From: Hymenobacter metallicola
GTDB lineage: Bacteria; Bacteroidota; Bacteroidia; Cytophagales; Hymenobacteraceae
NCBI RefSeq assembly: GCF_004745645.1
Contig: NZ_SRMB01000001.1
Span: 2,046,001-2,110,000 of the forward strand
Direction of reading: 5' to 3'
Length of the DNA: 64,000 nucleotides
Made by a program: the position numbers and the translations under genes. Shown here one piece after another: positions 7,750 to 16,156 of this stretch; positions within the stretch are counted from its first letter, which is position 1, and each line of letters begins with the position of its first letter. Below the pieces are notes generated by a model, which saw only the letters and a list, made by a program, of their open reading frames with translations, searched no databases and had not been told where the DNA came from.

Positions 7750-9805
7750 CGCGGACGGCCGGTATTTCGGTCAGGCTACCAACTGCGGCCGGCAGCGTGA
7801 ACGTGAAAGTAGTGCCTTGCCCCTGCTCACTGATGAAGGACAGCTGCCCACCGTTGCGCTCCACAAAATCCTTGCAGAGCTGCAACCCCAGACCCGTACC
7901 TTTTTCGCGGGCGGTACCCAGCGTCGAAAAGGCCCCATCCTGCCCAAACACCTTATCGTGCGCTGCGGCCGGAATACCCACCCCGGTATCCTGAATAGCT
8001 ATTGCCCACATGGCACCCTGCCGGGCAGCACTTACTGTTACCCGTCCCCCTTCGGGAGTAAATTTAAGCGCGTTGCCCAGCAGGTTGCGCAGCACGAGCC
8101 GGACCATATTTATATCGGCCCGAACCTGCAGGGGCACAGGAAGCTGGTTCAGCAGCTGAATCCCTTTCCGCTCAGCATCCGCTAGCAGCAGGGCTACCGC
8201 CTCCTCCGTCAATACATCAAGGCGAAGGCGCTCGGGCCGAATTTTATCGTCACGGATCTGAGCAGCCGACCAGTTTAGCAGGTTGTCGAGCAAAAGCAAC
8301 GTATTGTTTAGCCCACGCGTAAGCCGGGCCGAGTGCAGCGCCAACCGCTCGGGTGGTAAAGCGCCCATGTTCAGCAGATTAAGCAGCGCGTACAGAGAAC
8401 TCAGAGGACTACGGAGGTCGTGAGAAATCACAGAAAACAGCGTATCCTTCGTCCGGTTCAGCCGTCCCAGTTCCTCTTTTTGCCGGTTGATGGCCGTATT
8501 CTTTCGTTCCAGCAGCCGGTTGATACGCTGCTGCTGCTGGCGCCCCCGGTAGAGCCCGGCCACAATAATGAGCAGCAGCAATGCTCCGGTTGCCAAAGCG
8601 TTACGCAGCAGCTTTTGCCGACGCAGAATTGCATCCTGGATCTGCCGATCTTTAGTCAGCAGCTGTATTTCCCGCTCTTTTTTCTCGGTTTCGTAGCGGG
8701 TGCGTAGTTCCGCAACCTGAGCCGAGCGCTCATCGGCAAAGAGGCTGTCCTGCAACTCGGCAAAGTGGGTCGTAGCCTCTAGAGCCTGCTTATAGTTGCC
8801 CGTGCGCCGGTACAGAGAAGCCAACGATTTGTAAATGACATTCAACTGAGCTTTCGAGCCCCCACGCCGGGCAATGGGTAGGCTGCGCAGCAGGGTTTGC
8901 TCAGTTGCCGCCCAGTGCCCCAGCGAATCATGCGTGGCCGCCAGCAGCTGGTAAAGATTGGCTTGCTGGACCGGCGCCGCTGCCACCGGATGTAGCTGCA
9001 CGGCGCGGCGAAAACTATTGAGGGCCGCCTCATCATTGCCCAGCGTCAGATACACGCGGCCCATCCCCGCTAGGCTCTCACTTTGTCTTATGCTATCCGT
9101 CTTGCCCGCCGTTTGCAGGGCTTGGTGCAAGTAAAACAACGCCCGACTAAAATGCCGCTGCTGGTGGTATACGTTGCCAATAGCCGTCAGAGTGGAGGCT
9201 ACCCGGGCCGAGTCGTGGGAGTGCTGCCATGTTTGCAGCGCCCGGGCTTGACTGGCCAGAGCCTGCGCCCATTTACCTTGTTGGGAGTACAAATTTCCTA
9301 GCCTTTCCTGCACTTGAGCCGCTTTAGTGGCTTGTTGCAACTGCCCAAAGCTCTGCAGCGCGGCCTGATACGCTTGCCGAGCCTGCCCTGTGTCGCCCTG
9401 ACTAAGTAAGGCGCCGCCCAAATAAAACAAGTCGACCCCAACATGCTGCCGGTTACGCAACTGCCGGTGTAGTTGCAGGGCCCGCCGGAAATGCCGGACC
9501 GCACGGTTGTAATGACGCAACTCCTGGTGAGCAGACGCTATAATTCGGTGCCCCAGCGCTTGGTTGTGTATTCTTGCTGGACGGCTGGCCTGCTGCAACA
9601 AACGCTGTCCATACTGGAGCCGGGCTTCTGGATTGAGCGGCACAGGCCGGTTTGCTAAAGCCAATTCCCCTTGCCCGACTTGCCAGGGCGGAGTTTGCTC
9701 GCGAACAACTTCAGTGGCAGGTCTAGCACTGGCCTCCATACCTGCGGCCACAACTAGCCCCAGCGCAAGTAAGACTTTCCTGTAAAGCTGTAAAAAACGC
9801 GTCAT
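7724..9805 (-). CDS. TPR-containing sensor histidine kinase
   Basis: 693 aa. Signal peptide (1-27), then a periplasmic array of tetratricopeptide repeats (about 60-380), a coiled coil, one membrane helix (about 403-423), a second coiled coil, a HisKA domain with the phospho-acceptor motif SVISHDLRSPLSSL (about residue 465) and a HATPase domain with N-box (LLGNALKFT), DTGVGIP and GTGLGLQL. There is no receiver domain, so it needs a separate regulator. The nearest is the LytTR protein at 7006, which overlaps it 3' end to 3' end rather than sharing an operon; pairing is unproven. Confidence 0.95.
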   Translation of the reverse strand: MTRFLQLYRKVLLALGLVVAAGMEASARPATEVVREQTPPWQVGQGELALANRPVPLNPEARLQYGQRLLQQASRPARIHNQALGHRIIASAHQELRHYNRAVRHFRRALQLHRQLRNRQHVGVDLFYLGGALLSQGDTGQARQAYQAALQSFGQLQQATKAAQVQERLGNLYSQQGKWAQALASQARALQTWQHSHDSARVASTLTAIGNVYHQQRHFSRALFYLHQALQTAGKTDSIRQSESLAGMGRVYLTLGNDEAALNSFRRAVQLHPVAAAPVQQANLYQLLAATHDSLGHWAATEQTLLRSLPIARRGGSKAQLNVIYKSLASLYRRTGNYKQALEATTHFAELQDSLFADERSAQVAELRTRYETEKKEREIQLLTKDRQIQDAILRRQKLLRNALATGALLLLIIVAGLYRGRQQQQRINRLLERKNTAINRQKEELGRLNRTKDTLFSVISHDLRSPLSSLYALLNLLNMGALPPERLALHSARLTRGLNNTLLLLDNLLNWSAAQIRDDKIRPERLRLDVLTEEAVALLLADAERKGIQLLNQLPVPLQVRADINMVRLVLRNLLGNALKFTPEGGRVTVSAARQGAMWAIAIQDTGVGIPAAAHDKVFGQDGAFSTLGTAREKGTGLGLQLCKDFVERNGGQLSFISEQGQGTTFTFTLPAAVGSLTEIPAVRATEAAAAE

Positions 9806-9900
9806 GGCTGATAGCAGAGCTCAACGACAGTTAGAGCTGCTTGAATATAGCCACATTCCGGGTTTAAATTTACTTAATTCCGCATTTTATCGGCCCGCCT

Positions 9901-10644
9901 TCACCCATGCTCCTTGGTTCGCCACAAGCGCCACCAAGGCAGATAGGGCTGATCGTGGTGCTCATAGTGGTAGCCAAAAAAGTAACAACTCACAAAGGCC
10001 CAGACGTGGTGGCGTATCTGCGTGCGCGACTTATGCTGATTATCGGAGGCGTGCTCGCCCCGATGAGGCAGGTACGTACCAAAAAAGAACAGCTGCACAG
10101 TAGCTAACACGGCCGGCACCATCCAAAAAGCAATAACATTGGCTACGGGGAAAGCCTGTTTTAACAGGTTGTAGGTAAGGGCCATCAACCCAATCTGCCA
10201 CCAAGTCACGTAATTAAGAGCAAACCGAAGCAGCCAAGGCAAGAACCCCTGGTGCTTACCATCGTGAAAATCCGGGTCGGCCTCAGTAGCAACGTGCCGG
10301 TGATGCTGGTGGTGGCGTGGTAGCAGTCTTGGGTACCAGTTGTAAGCAAACAGAAAAGCGACTACCGTTCCCAACACTGTGTTTACCCGTTTGTTGGAAC
10401 TCACCACGCCATGCATAGCGTCATGAGCCGTGATAAACAACCCGGTATACAAGTGAGTTTGCACCAACACCAGTAGATATGGCCAGGGGGTTTGCCAATC
10501 GGGTCGGTAAAACCCCAGCAAAAAAACAAGCAAACCAGCCCAGGTAAGCAGAATGCCCAAAGCAATAACTACCCCGGTATGCCCAAGGGGGGCTGGTAGC
10601 ACCCGTTTAGAAACAGGAATAGCTTGTTGCGCAGTTTGGACCAT
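9901..10644 (-). CDS. crtW: Beta-carotene 4-ketolase, CrtW type
   Basis: 247-aa integral-membrane di-iron oxygenase that introduces keto groups at C4 of beta-ionone rings. Histidine motifs: HDAMHG (74-79), HHQHHRH (111-117), YLPHRGEH and the C-terminal YHYEHHDQPYLPWW signature, in the order and spacing of CrtW. Several membrane helices separate them. It follows ispH (113-nt gap) on the same strand. With crtZ and crtB/crtI nearby, the cell should make keto- and hydroxy-carotenoids. A generic fatty acid desaturase is less likely because of the YEHHxxPxxPWW motif. Confidence 0.88.
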   Translation of the reverse strand: MVQTAQQAIPVSKRVLPAPLGHTGVVIALGILLTWAGLLVFLLGFYRPDWQTPWPYLLVLVQTHLYTGLFITAHDAMHGVVSSNKRVNTVLGTVVAFLFAYNWYPRLLPRHHQHHRHVATEADPDFHDGKHQGFLPWLLRFALNYVTWWQIGLMALTYNLLKQAFPVANVIAFWMVPAVLATVQLFFFGTYLPHRGEHASDNQHKSRTQIRHHVWAFVSCYFFGYHYEHHDQPYLPWWRLWRTKEHG

Positions 10645-10756
10645 AGAAGAAGGTAATTTCCTGAACTATTGCCACAGAAATGGTAGCTACTGTTTGCGGT
10701 ACGACACTCCGATAGAAAGCAGTTCGTCGGTACATTCTTTGTTGTCCACCAGCAGC

Positions 10757-11605
10757 CTACATGGCTAGTAGCGCCTCGCGCACGTTTTCCATCAGCCACA
10801 TGGGCGTGCTGGTAGCCCCACAGATGCCGACGGACTGCCCTGGTTGAAATACATCGGCACGGAGCTCTTCTACCTTCGAAATGAAATGGGTATTAGGATT
10901 CGTGTCTTTACAAACCTGGTAGAGAACCTTACCATTGCTACTCTTCGTCCCGGATACAAATACAATCTGGTCGTACTGGGCCGCAAACTTACGCAAGTCC
11001 TTGTCCCGGTTGCTTACCTGCCGGCAGATAGTATCGTTGGGGTTGACCGAATAGCCGCGGTGCTCCAGCTCACCCTTGATGCGGTAAAAGCTGTCAGTGC
11101 TCTTCGTCGTCTGGCTATAGAGCGTGATATTGGCCGGCAACTCGTGACTGAGCAGCTCATCCAGGTTTTCGAACACGACGGCGTTGCCGCTGGTCTGCCC
11201 CAGCAGTCCGCGCACTTCGGCGTGACCGTGCTTGCCGTAGATAAAGATCTTCTCCTGCTTGTCGTAGCTGGTTTTGATTCGGTTTTGCAGCTTGAGCACC
11301 ACCGGGCAAGAAGCATCAATCAGGATCAGGTCGTTTTCCAGGGCAGTCTGGTAGGTGCTGGGTGGCTCGCCGTGCGCCCGGATCAATACCTTTTCGTTAC
11401 GCAAACCAGCAAAAGTGTCATAATCAATGATCCGCAAGCCGCGCTGTTCGAGGCGCTCTACTTCCTCGTCGTTATGCACAATGTCGCCAAGACAATATAG
11501 ATAGCCCTGCTCATCGAGAATATCTTCCGCCATTTGAATGGCATAGATTACGCCGAAACAGAAGCCGGAATTGGGGTCAATACGGACGCTCAGGTGGTGC
11601 GACAT
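10757..11605 (-). CDS. ispH: 4-hydroxy-3-methylbut-2-enyl diphosphate reductase
   Basis: Last enzyme of the MEP isoprenoid pathway, an Fe-S enzyme giving IPP/DMAPP. 282 aa. The three cluster ligands are present: Cys16 (GFCFGV), Cys100 (ASCPVV) and Cys194 (DTICRQ). Substrate-binding His residues are in IVHN, RAHGEPP and KHGHAEV, and the C-terminal GATSTP motif is present. The sequence after the third Cys reads CRQVSNRDKDL rather than CxATxxRQ, as in the Bacteroidota variant. Placement next to crtW suggests joint supply of precursors for carotenoids. Confidence 0.96.
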   Translation of the reverse strand: MSHHLSVRIDPNSGFCFGVIYAIQMAEDILDEQGYLYCLGDIVHNDEEVERLEQRGLRIIDYDTFAGLRNEKVLIRAHGEPPSTYQTALENDLILIDASCPVVLKLQNRIKTSYDKQEKIFIYGKHGHAEVRGLLGQTSGNAVVFENLDELLSHELPANITLYSQTTKSTDSFYRIKGELEHRGYSVNPNDTICRQVSNRDKDLRKFAAQYDQIVFVSGTKSSNGKVLYQVCKDTNPNTHFISKVEELRADVFQPGQSVGICGATSTPMWLMENVREALLAM

Positions 11606-11937
11606 AGCTCGGAAACCAAGGAAGCGGACGGAAAGTTATAGTTGGGCTTCACAGAGTATAGAAAGTACGGAATACCCGTAAGATACGGTTCTGGCTGAAT
11701 ACTAAGTTTCCGTATTCAGTACTCCAAACTAATCATCCTCTGCAGGGAAAGCATGTAGGCTTTACCCTAACACATCAACTTAACTTTAAGCCATTTAGTT
11801 TGCTTTCTACAATACTCGGAACCAGCTGTTTTGTTTCACTTTTTATGTCAAAAAGTTAAACAAAAATCATGTAAAAAATAAAAGAGCCGCTCTATATAGC
11901 AGAGCGGCTCTTTATCAAACAGAACCTGCGGTGGCAA
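11606..11937. other. Intergenic region between ispH and the unknown carotenoid-cluster gene
   Basis: 332 bp, clearly AT-richer than its surroundings. Near ispH a minus-strand TAACTTTC (11638-11631) resembles a -7 element and would give a ~20-nt leader. The far end holds the terminator at 11881-11913. No small gene was recognised. Confidence 0.5.
11875..11913 (-). terminator. Rho-independent terminator of the crtB operon
   Basis: Perfect 13-bp inverted repeat AAAGAGCCGCTCT / AGAGCGGCTCTTT (11881-11893 and 11901-11913) with a 7-nt loop. On the minus strand it is followed by a T-rich tract (TTTTATTTTTT). Confidence 0.85.
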
Positions 11938-12465
11938 CTAGTTCCCGACGCGCGCCAGTTGCTGGGCTTCGGCGTCGCTGACATGGCCGCGGTTTACCAG
12001 AAAGTTGCGCACTGTCTGAAAAGCTTCCGCATCAAGCCCCGACTTGGGGTGCTTAAGCAGGGTTTGTACCAGCAATTGCCGGTCTTCGTCAACGTGCTGG
12101 CTTAAGCCTAAAAAGGAGGGTAAGTTGCTCTCAACGCTGAAGCGCAGAAAGCGGACCTCCGCACTGGTAGGGTCGAGGGCAACGGCCTGCTCGAACGTGC
12201 GACTGGCCGCTTGCACGTACGCGAGCTTATTGAACATAGAAGCGTCGCGGGCCCGGATGGCTTCGGCAGCCCCCTTATAGGCCAAAATCACAGCATCCTT
12301 ATCGTTGTAGTCGGCCATGAGCTTGTAAAACTTCTCGCCGGCGTTTTTGTCGGCAGCGGCTTGCTCGTAGTGACGGCGCAGGGTGGGCAGGTGAAAGGGC
12401 GAGGATTCGGGCACAGCGGATATAAGGGTGAAAAGCGGAAAAAGAAACAGCAGAAAACGTTGCAC
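11938..12465 (-). CDS. Exported hypothetical protein co-transcribed with crtB
   Basis: 175 aa with a signal peptide (about 1-18) and an all-helical body reminiscent of one TPR-like hairpin (YVQAASRTFEQAVALDPTSA, about 85-105). It starts with GTG at 12465, 18 nt after the crtB stop, and a strong terminator follows, so it ends the crtB operon. I do not recognise the family beyond the TPR-like segment. An accessory role in pigment or membrane assembly is only suggested by the operon. Confidence 0.8.
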   Translation of the reverse strand: MQRFLLFLFPLFTLISAVPESSPFHLPTLRRHYEQAAADKNAGEKFYKLMADYNDKDAVILAYKGAAEAIRARDASMFNKLAYVQAASRTFEQAVALDPTSAEVRFLRFSVESNLPSFLGLSQHVDEDRQLLVQTLLKHPKSGLDAEAFQTVRNFLVNRGHVSDAEAQQLARVGN

Positions 12466-12483
12466 GCGTTACAGAGTTCGTGG

Positions 12484-13326
12484 TCAGATAGCCCGGAGGC
12501 GATAACGGAAATACGAGCCCATAAGCAGTAAAAGTTTCGTATTATCGGGCACGCGCACCCGCTCTCCCAATATTCGTGCCGCCGGCAACTGCCGGATTTT
12601 GTGAAAAAGCTTCAGATAATACACGTAGGCTAGGTAAACGCCTAAGCGGGCAGCCCGCGGCAGCTGCATAATGCCCGCATAGCCAGCTTCGAAGTCGGCC
12701 CGGATATCGGCCTCGATGTCGCGCTTCACGGCATCATCAAACCGCTCGTACACGACACCGGGGAAATATACCCGGCCCCGCTCTTCGTAGTCGGAGCGGA
12801 TATCGCGCAGGAAATTCACTTTTTGAAAGGCCGAGCCCAGTCGCCGGGCCGGCTCCCGCAACCGCTCAAACAAAGCCGCGTCGCCTTCACAGAAAATTCG
12901 CAGACACATCAGCCCTACTACTTCGGCCGATCCATAGATATACTCTTCGTACAGCGACTGGTGGTAGCTACGGTCTTCCAGGTCCATTTCCATGCTTTTC
13001 AGAAACGCATCAATAAACTCCCGGTCGATGCCATAGCGGCGCACCATGAGCTGGAAAGAGTGCAGTACCGGGCTCAAGCTAAAGCCGGTGGCCAGCGCCT
13101 CGTCTGTCTGCCGCTTAAAGTCCGCAAACAGAGCGGCTTTATCCTGGTCGTGAAACGTATCGACAATCTCATCGGCCCAGCGCACGAAGCCATACACGGC
13201 ATACACCGGCAGGTGAAACCGAGGGTCGAGCGTGCGGATACCCAGCGTAAAAGAGGTACTGTAGCGCTTGGTAATCAGCTTGCTACAGGCCAGACTGGTT
13301 TGATCGAAGAGGGCAACGTGGTCCAA
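12484..13326 (-). CDS. crtB: Phytoene synthase
   Basis: Condenses two GGPP to 15-cis-phytoene, the first committed carotenoid step. 280 aa, squalene/phytoene synthase fold. The two Mg-binding Asp motifs are visible: DEIVD (52-56) and the NFLRDIRSDYEERGRVYFP region (about 170-190). The start appears to be TTG at 13326; there is no in-frame ATG before the conserved region. It lies 167 nt downstream of crtI, with an unknown gene after it. Confidence 0.95.
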   Translation of the reverse strand: MDHVALFDQTSLACSKLITKRYSTSFTLGIRTLDPRFHLPVYAVYGFVRWADEIVDTFHDQDKAALFADFKRQTDEALATGFSLSPVLHSFQLMVRRYGIDREFIDAFLKSMEMDLEDRSYHQSLYEEYIYGSAEVVGLMCLRIFCEGDAALFERLREPARRLGSAFQKVNFLRDIRSDYEERGRVYFPGVVYERFDDAVKRDIEADIRADFEAGYAGIMQLPRAARLGVYLAYVYYLKLFHKIRQLPAARILGERVRVPDNTKLLLLMGSYFRYRLRAI

Positions 13327-13493
13327 AAGAGGAGAGGTTGGGGTCAGGTAGGAAAAGGTACGAAACCGAAACAGGTTTTGTCAATTACGCGGTTGGCCAA
13401 CTCAACAGTTTGCCTGCAGCTATAACCACCTTAGCACCTGCGGGTTTTAAATTTGACAGGCCAGAAGCGAGCAAAGCAACCAGCGTGAGCCCA

Positions 13494-14993
13494 CTATTTC
13501 CGCCCACGCCCCTGCTCTTTCTCAACCTCACCAGCTACTACCTGGCCCGAAATCAGCGACGGTGGCACCCCGGGTCCGGGTACGGTAAGCTGGCCGGTGA
13601 AATAGAGGTTGCTGACTTTCTTGCTTTTCAGAGTAGGTTTCAGAATAGCCGTTTGCCGAAGCGTATTGGCCAGCCCGTAGGCGTTGCCTTTATAGCTGTG
13701 GTAGTCGGTTATAAAGTCGCGGTGGGCATAGCTGCGCTTATACACTACCGCGTCGCGGATGGTTTCTCCCACATGCTGCTCCAGCCGGTCCATGATCTGG
13801 TGGTAATACCGCTCCCGGGTTTCCTCAGGGTCGGCTAGGTCGGGAGCCACGGGAATGAGCAGGAACAGGTTTTCGCACCCTTCTGGCGCTACCGACGGGT
13901 CGGTTTGCGAAGGAGCCGACACGTAGAACAAGGGCTTGCTGGGCCACTGGGGCTGCTCGTAAATCTCGTGGGCGTGCTGCTGAAAGTCCTCGTCGAAAAA
14001 CAGATTGTGGTGGCGCAGCTTGGGCAGGCGCTTATTGAGGCCCAGATAAAATAGCAAGGACGATGGAGCCATGGTGCGCTTGTCCCAGTAGGTTTCGTCG
14101 TAGTGCCGGTACTCGGGTTTGAGCAGGTGCTGCTCGGCGTGATGGTAGTCGGCCCCAGCCACGACGACGTCGGCGGCGCGGAAGCCCGCCGCGGTTTGCA
14201 CGCCGGTAGCCCGGCCGTTTTCTACCACTATTTCCTGTACTTCCTGCTTGTACTCCAAGCTCACCCCTTGCTCCTGGGCCAGTTGCACCATGCCGAGCAC
14301 AATCTGGTGCATGCCGCCTTTGGGGTACCACGTGCCCAGGGCCAGGTCGGCATAATTCATTAGCGAATACAGGGCCGGGGTGTTTTCGGAAGTTGCCCCC
14401 AGAAACAGAATCGGAAACTCGACCAGCTGCAGCAGTTTGGGGTTCTGGAAGAAACGACGCACGTGCGTATGCATGCTTTGCAGCACATCCATTCTCACCA
14501 TATCGAGCAGCAGCTTGGGGTCGGCAAATTCCAGCAACGAACGACTGGGCGCGTACACCAGGCGGTTGATACCTACTTCGTACTTATAAGCAGCCTGTTT
14601 CAGAAATTCATCCAGGCGGGCGGCGCTGCCAGGCTCGTATTGCTCAAATAGCTGCCGTAGCTCGGCCATTTTCGCCGGGATGTCCACCGCGTCGCCGGGT
14701 CCGAACACCACTTGGTAGGACGGATCCAAGCGCACCAACTCGTAGTAATCGGCTACCCGCCGGCCAAAGCGGCCAAAGTATTTCTCGAACACGTCGGGCA
14801 TCCAATACCAGCTCGGGCCCATGTCGAAGGTGAAGCCCTGGGCCTGAAAGACCCGGGCCCGGCCGCCGGGGCCCTCGTTTTTTTCAAGCACCGTAACGCG
14901 GTACCCGCGCTGGGCCAGAGAGGTAGCAGCCGAAAGCCCGGCAAAGCCGGCGCCGATGACGATAACGTGTTGGGAAGTAGTAGCGGAAGCCAA
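13494..14993 (-). CDS. crtI: Phytoene desaturase
   Basis: FAD-dependent, peripheral membrane enzyme that desaturates phytoene to lycopene. About 499 aa: N-terminal dinucleotide fold VIVIGAGFAGLSAA, the GGRARVF segment, and the C-terminal CrtI signature TGQLTVPGPGVPPSLISG. The frame is open to an ATG at 15062, but that ATG lies in an inverted repeat (15049-15073), and the extra 23 residues are not family-like. I therefore prefer TTG at 14993, consistent with TTG use in crtB. The remaining uncertainty is only the start. Confidence 0.94.
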   Translation of the reverse strand: MASATTSQHVIVIGAGFAGLSAATSLAQRGYRVTVLEKNEGPGGRARVFQAQGFTFDMGPSWYWMPDVFEKYFGRFGRRVADYYELVRLDPSYQVVFGPGDAVDIPAKMAELRQLFEQYEPGSAARLDEFLKQAAYKYEVGINRLVYAPSRSLLEFADPKLLLDMVRMDVLQSMHTHVRRFFQNPKLLQLVEFPILFLGATSENTPALYSLMNYADLALGTWYPKGGMHQIVLGMVQLAQEQGVSLEYKQEVQEIVVENGRATGVQTAAGFRAADVVVAGADYHHAEQHLLKPEYRHYDETYWDKRTMAPSSLLFYLGLNKRLPKLRHHNLFFDEDFQQHAHEIYEQPQWPSKPLFYVSAPSQTDPSVAPEGCENLFLLIPVAPDLADPEETRERYYHQIMDRLEQHVGETIRDAVVYKRSYAHRDFITDYHSYKGNAYGLANTLRQTAILKPTLKSKKVSNLYFTGQLTVPGPGVPPSLISGQVVAGEVEKEQGRGRK

Positions 14994-15048
14994 TAGCCAA
15001 GGGAAAAGGTGGTGGCAAGCTACAAACCCGCTCCCAACTTTGTTTTGC

Positions 15049-15073
15049 CTAGCGGTTATCATTTAGCCGCTAG
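15049..15073. repeat. Inverted repeat upstream of crtI (possible operator)
   Basis: CTAGCGG (15049-15055) and CCGCTAG (15067-15073) are separated by 11 nt, just upstream of the preferred crtI start. Position suggests a regulator site; no protein can be assigned. Confidence 0.4.
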
Positions 15074-15250
15074 CCAACTCACCAACCTGCCCTCCGCCCC
15101 AAACCGAACCCGTTGTGGAGGCATGCGGCTGGCTCCAAAGCTCAGAATAACCTCTTCATTGGGCAGCACAGGTGTAGAGCCTAAGCTGTTTCTCAACGGG
15201 ACAGCCTGTCTAACCCTAGTAGCGGCCATAGCCGCTGCATTTTAGATAGT

Positions 15251-15304
15251 TAAAAAAATTACGGGCCGCCAGCCGCTGAGCTTGTGCTCGGTGCTGACGG
15301 CCCG
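15251..15304 (-). terminator. Terminator of the ECF sigma gene
   Basis: On the minus strand a GC-rich hairpin (CGGGCCGTCAGC … GCTGGCGGCCCG, one mismatch) is followed by TAATTTTTTTAA. It separates the sigma gene from crtI, so crtI needs its own promoter. Confidence 0.8.
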
Positions 15305-15341
15305 CATTACGCCCGGGCGCAAGTTGTATTCTCCCTATTCC

Positions 15342-15857
15342 CTACACGCCAGGGGCATAAACCTTCAGAGCATCTTTCAGCTCTTTGCGGGCTATATGTA
15401 TCCGGTTTTTTACCGTACCGATGGGTATCTGCAGCTTCTCGGCAATTTCCAGATACTTATAGCCGATGTAGTACATCATAAACGGCGTCCGATAGTCAGC
15501 CGACAGGTTAGCAATAGCCTCGTTGATGTCCGTTACCACGAAATCGGAGGTTGCGCCGTTGTGCGTGATATAGTTTTCGTCGGTATTGAAATACTGAAAA
15601 TACTCGGTGCTGTCAATATTGCTATTGCGCTTGGTAATCTTGTTATAGTTGTTAATGAAGGTGTTGCGCATGATGGTGTACAACCACGCCTTCAGGTTGG
15701 TGCCCGCCTTAAACTTGTCCTTGTTCAGCATGGCTTTGAGCAAAGTTTCCTGCACAAGGTCCTTCGCATCGTCAGCGTCGCGGGTCAGGTTCATGGCCAC
15801 GGGCTTCAGGGAGTAAGAAATCTTTTGTACTTGATCGGTGAATTCCAAAGAGGTCAT
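15342..15857 (-). CDS. ECF-type RNA polymerase sigma factor in the carotenoid cluster
   Basis: 171 aa: sigma region 2 (about 10-75, with DADDAKDLVQETLLKA and LKAWLYTIMRNTFIN) and region 4 helix-turn-helix (about 115-165, YLEIAEKLQIPIGTVKNRIHIARK). No membrane anti-sigma gene adjoins it. The frame opens further upstream to 15905, but the ATG at 15857 sits ~30 nt from a perfect -7 element (15896-15889) and matches family length. Placement between a CarH-like regulator and crtI suggests control of pigment synthesis, by analogy to light-responsive sigma factors. Confidence 0.93.
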   Translation of the reverse strand: MTSLEFTDQVQKISYSLKPVAMNLTRDADDAKDLVQETLLKAMLNKDKFKAGTNLKAWLYTIMRNTFINNYNKITKRNSNIDSTEYFQYFNTDENYITHNGATSDFVVTDINEAIANLSADYRTPFMMYYIGYKYLEIAEKLQIPIGTVKNRIHIARKELKDALKVYAPGV

Positions 15858-15888
15858 ACTGTTTAGCTTTTCGTGGCAAAAGGTTAAA

Positions 15889-15896
15889 CAAATATA
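15889..15896 (-). promoter_or_regulatory. -7 element of the ECF sigma gene
   Basis: Minus-strand TATATTTG matches TAnnTTTG; predicted start near 15882, 25 nt before the ATG. No TTG lies at -33; instead a palindrome occupies the upstream region (15922-15946), as expected of a regulated promoter. Confidence 0.6.
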
Positions 15897-15921
15897 CGGG
15901 AACATTTAATTCTTGGTGCGC

Positions 15922-15946
15922 CTAGTTAAGAATATTTCTTAACTAG
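15922..15946. promoter_or_regulatory. 11+3+11 palindrome upstream of the ECF sigma promoter
   Basis: CTAGTTAAGAA-TAT-TTCTTAACTAG is a perfect palindrome centred about 38-40 bp upstream of the -7 element. It overlaps and extends above the -33 position, a typical place for an activator or repressor dimer. The CarH-like MerR protein encoded next door (16157-17056) is the obvious candidate. Confidence 0.6.
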
Positions 15947-16096
15947 CTGACAATCATATGTTGGTACATTGATTGCGCGACCAAGGTACGAACCCCCTAT
16001 CCGCCGCGGCTGATTTAATCTATAAATTCGGCTTGCCTCCTTATTCGAGAGTTAAACCTGAAGTTTTGCCCGTTAAAAAAGGCGAGGTTAGAACTC

Positions 16097-16130
16097 AAAA
16101 AAAGAGCGCAGCCCCGCACGGACCACGCTC
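16097..16130 (-). terminator. Terminator of the crtZ-merR operon
   Basis: Minus-strand stem GAGCGTGGTCC / GGGCTGCGCTC (11 pairs including G-U) with a GTGCG loop, followed directly by seven T. Confidence 0.8.
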
Positions 16131-16156
16131 CTGTTTAGCTTAAAAGCCATAATTTT

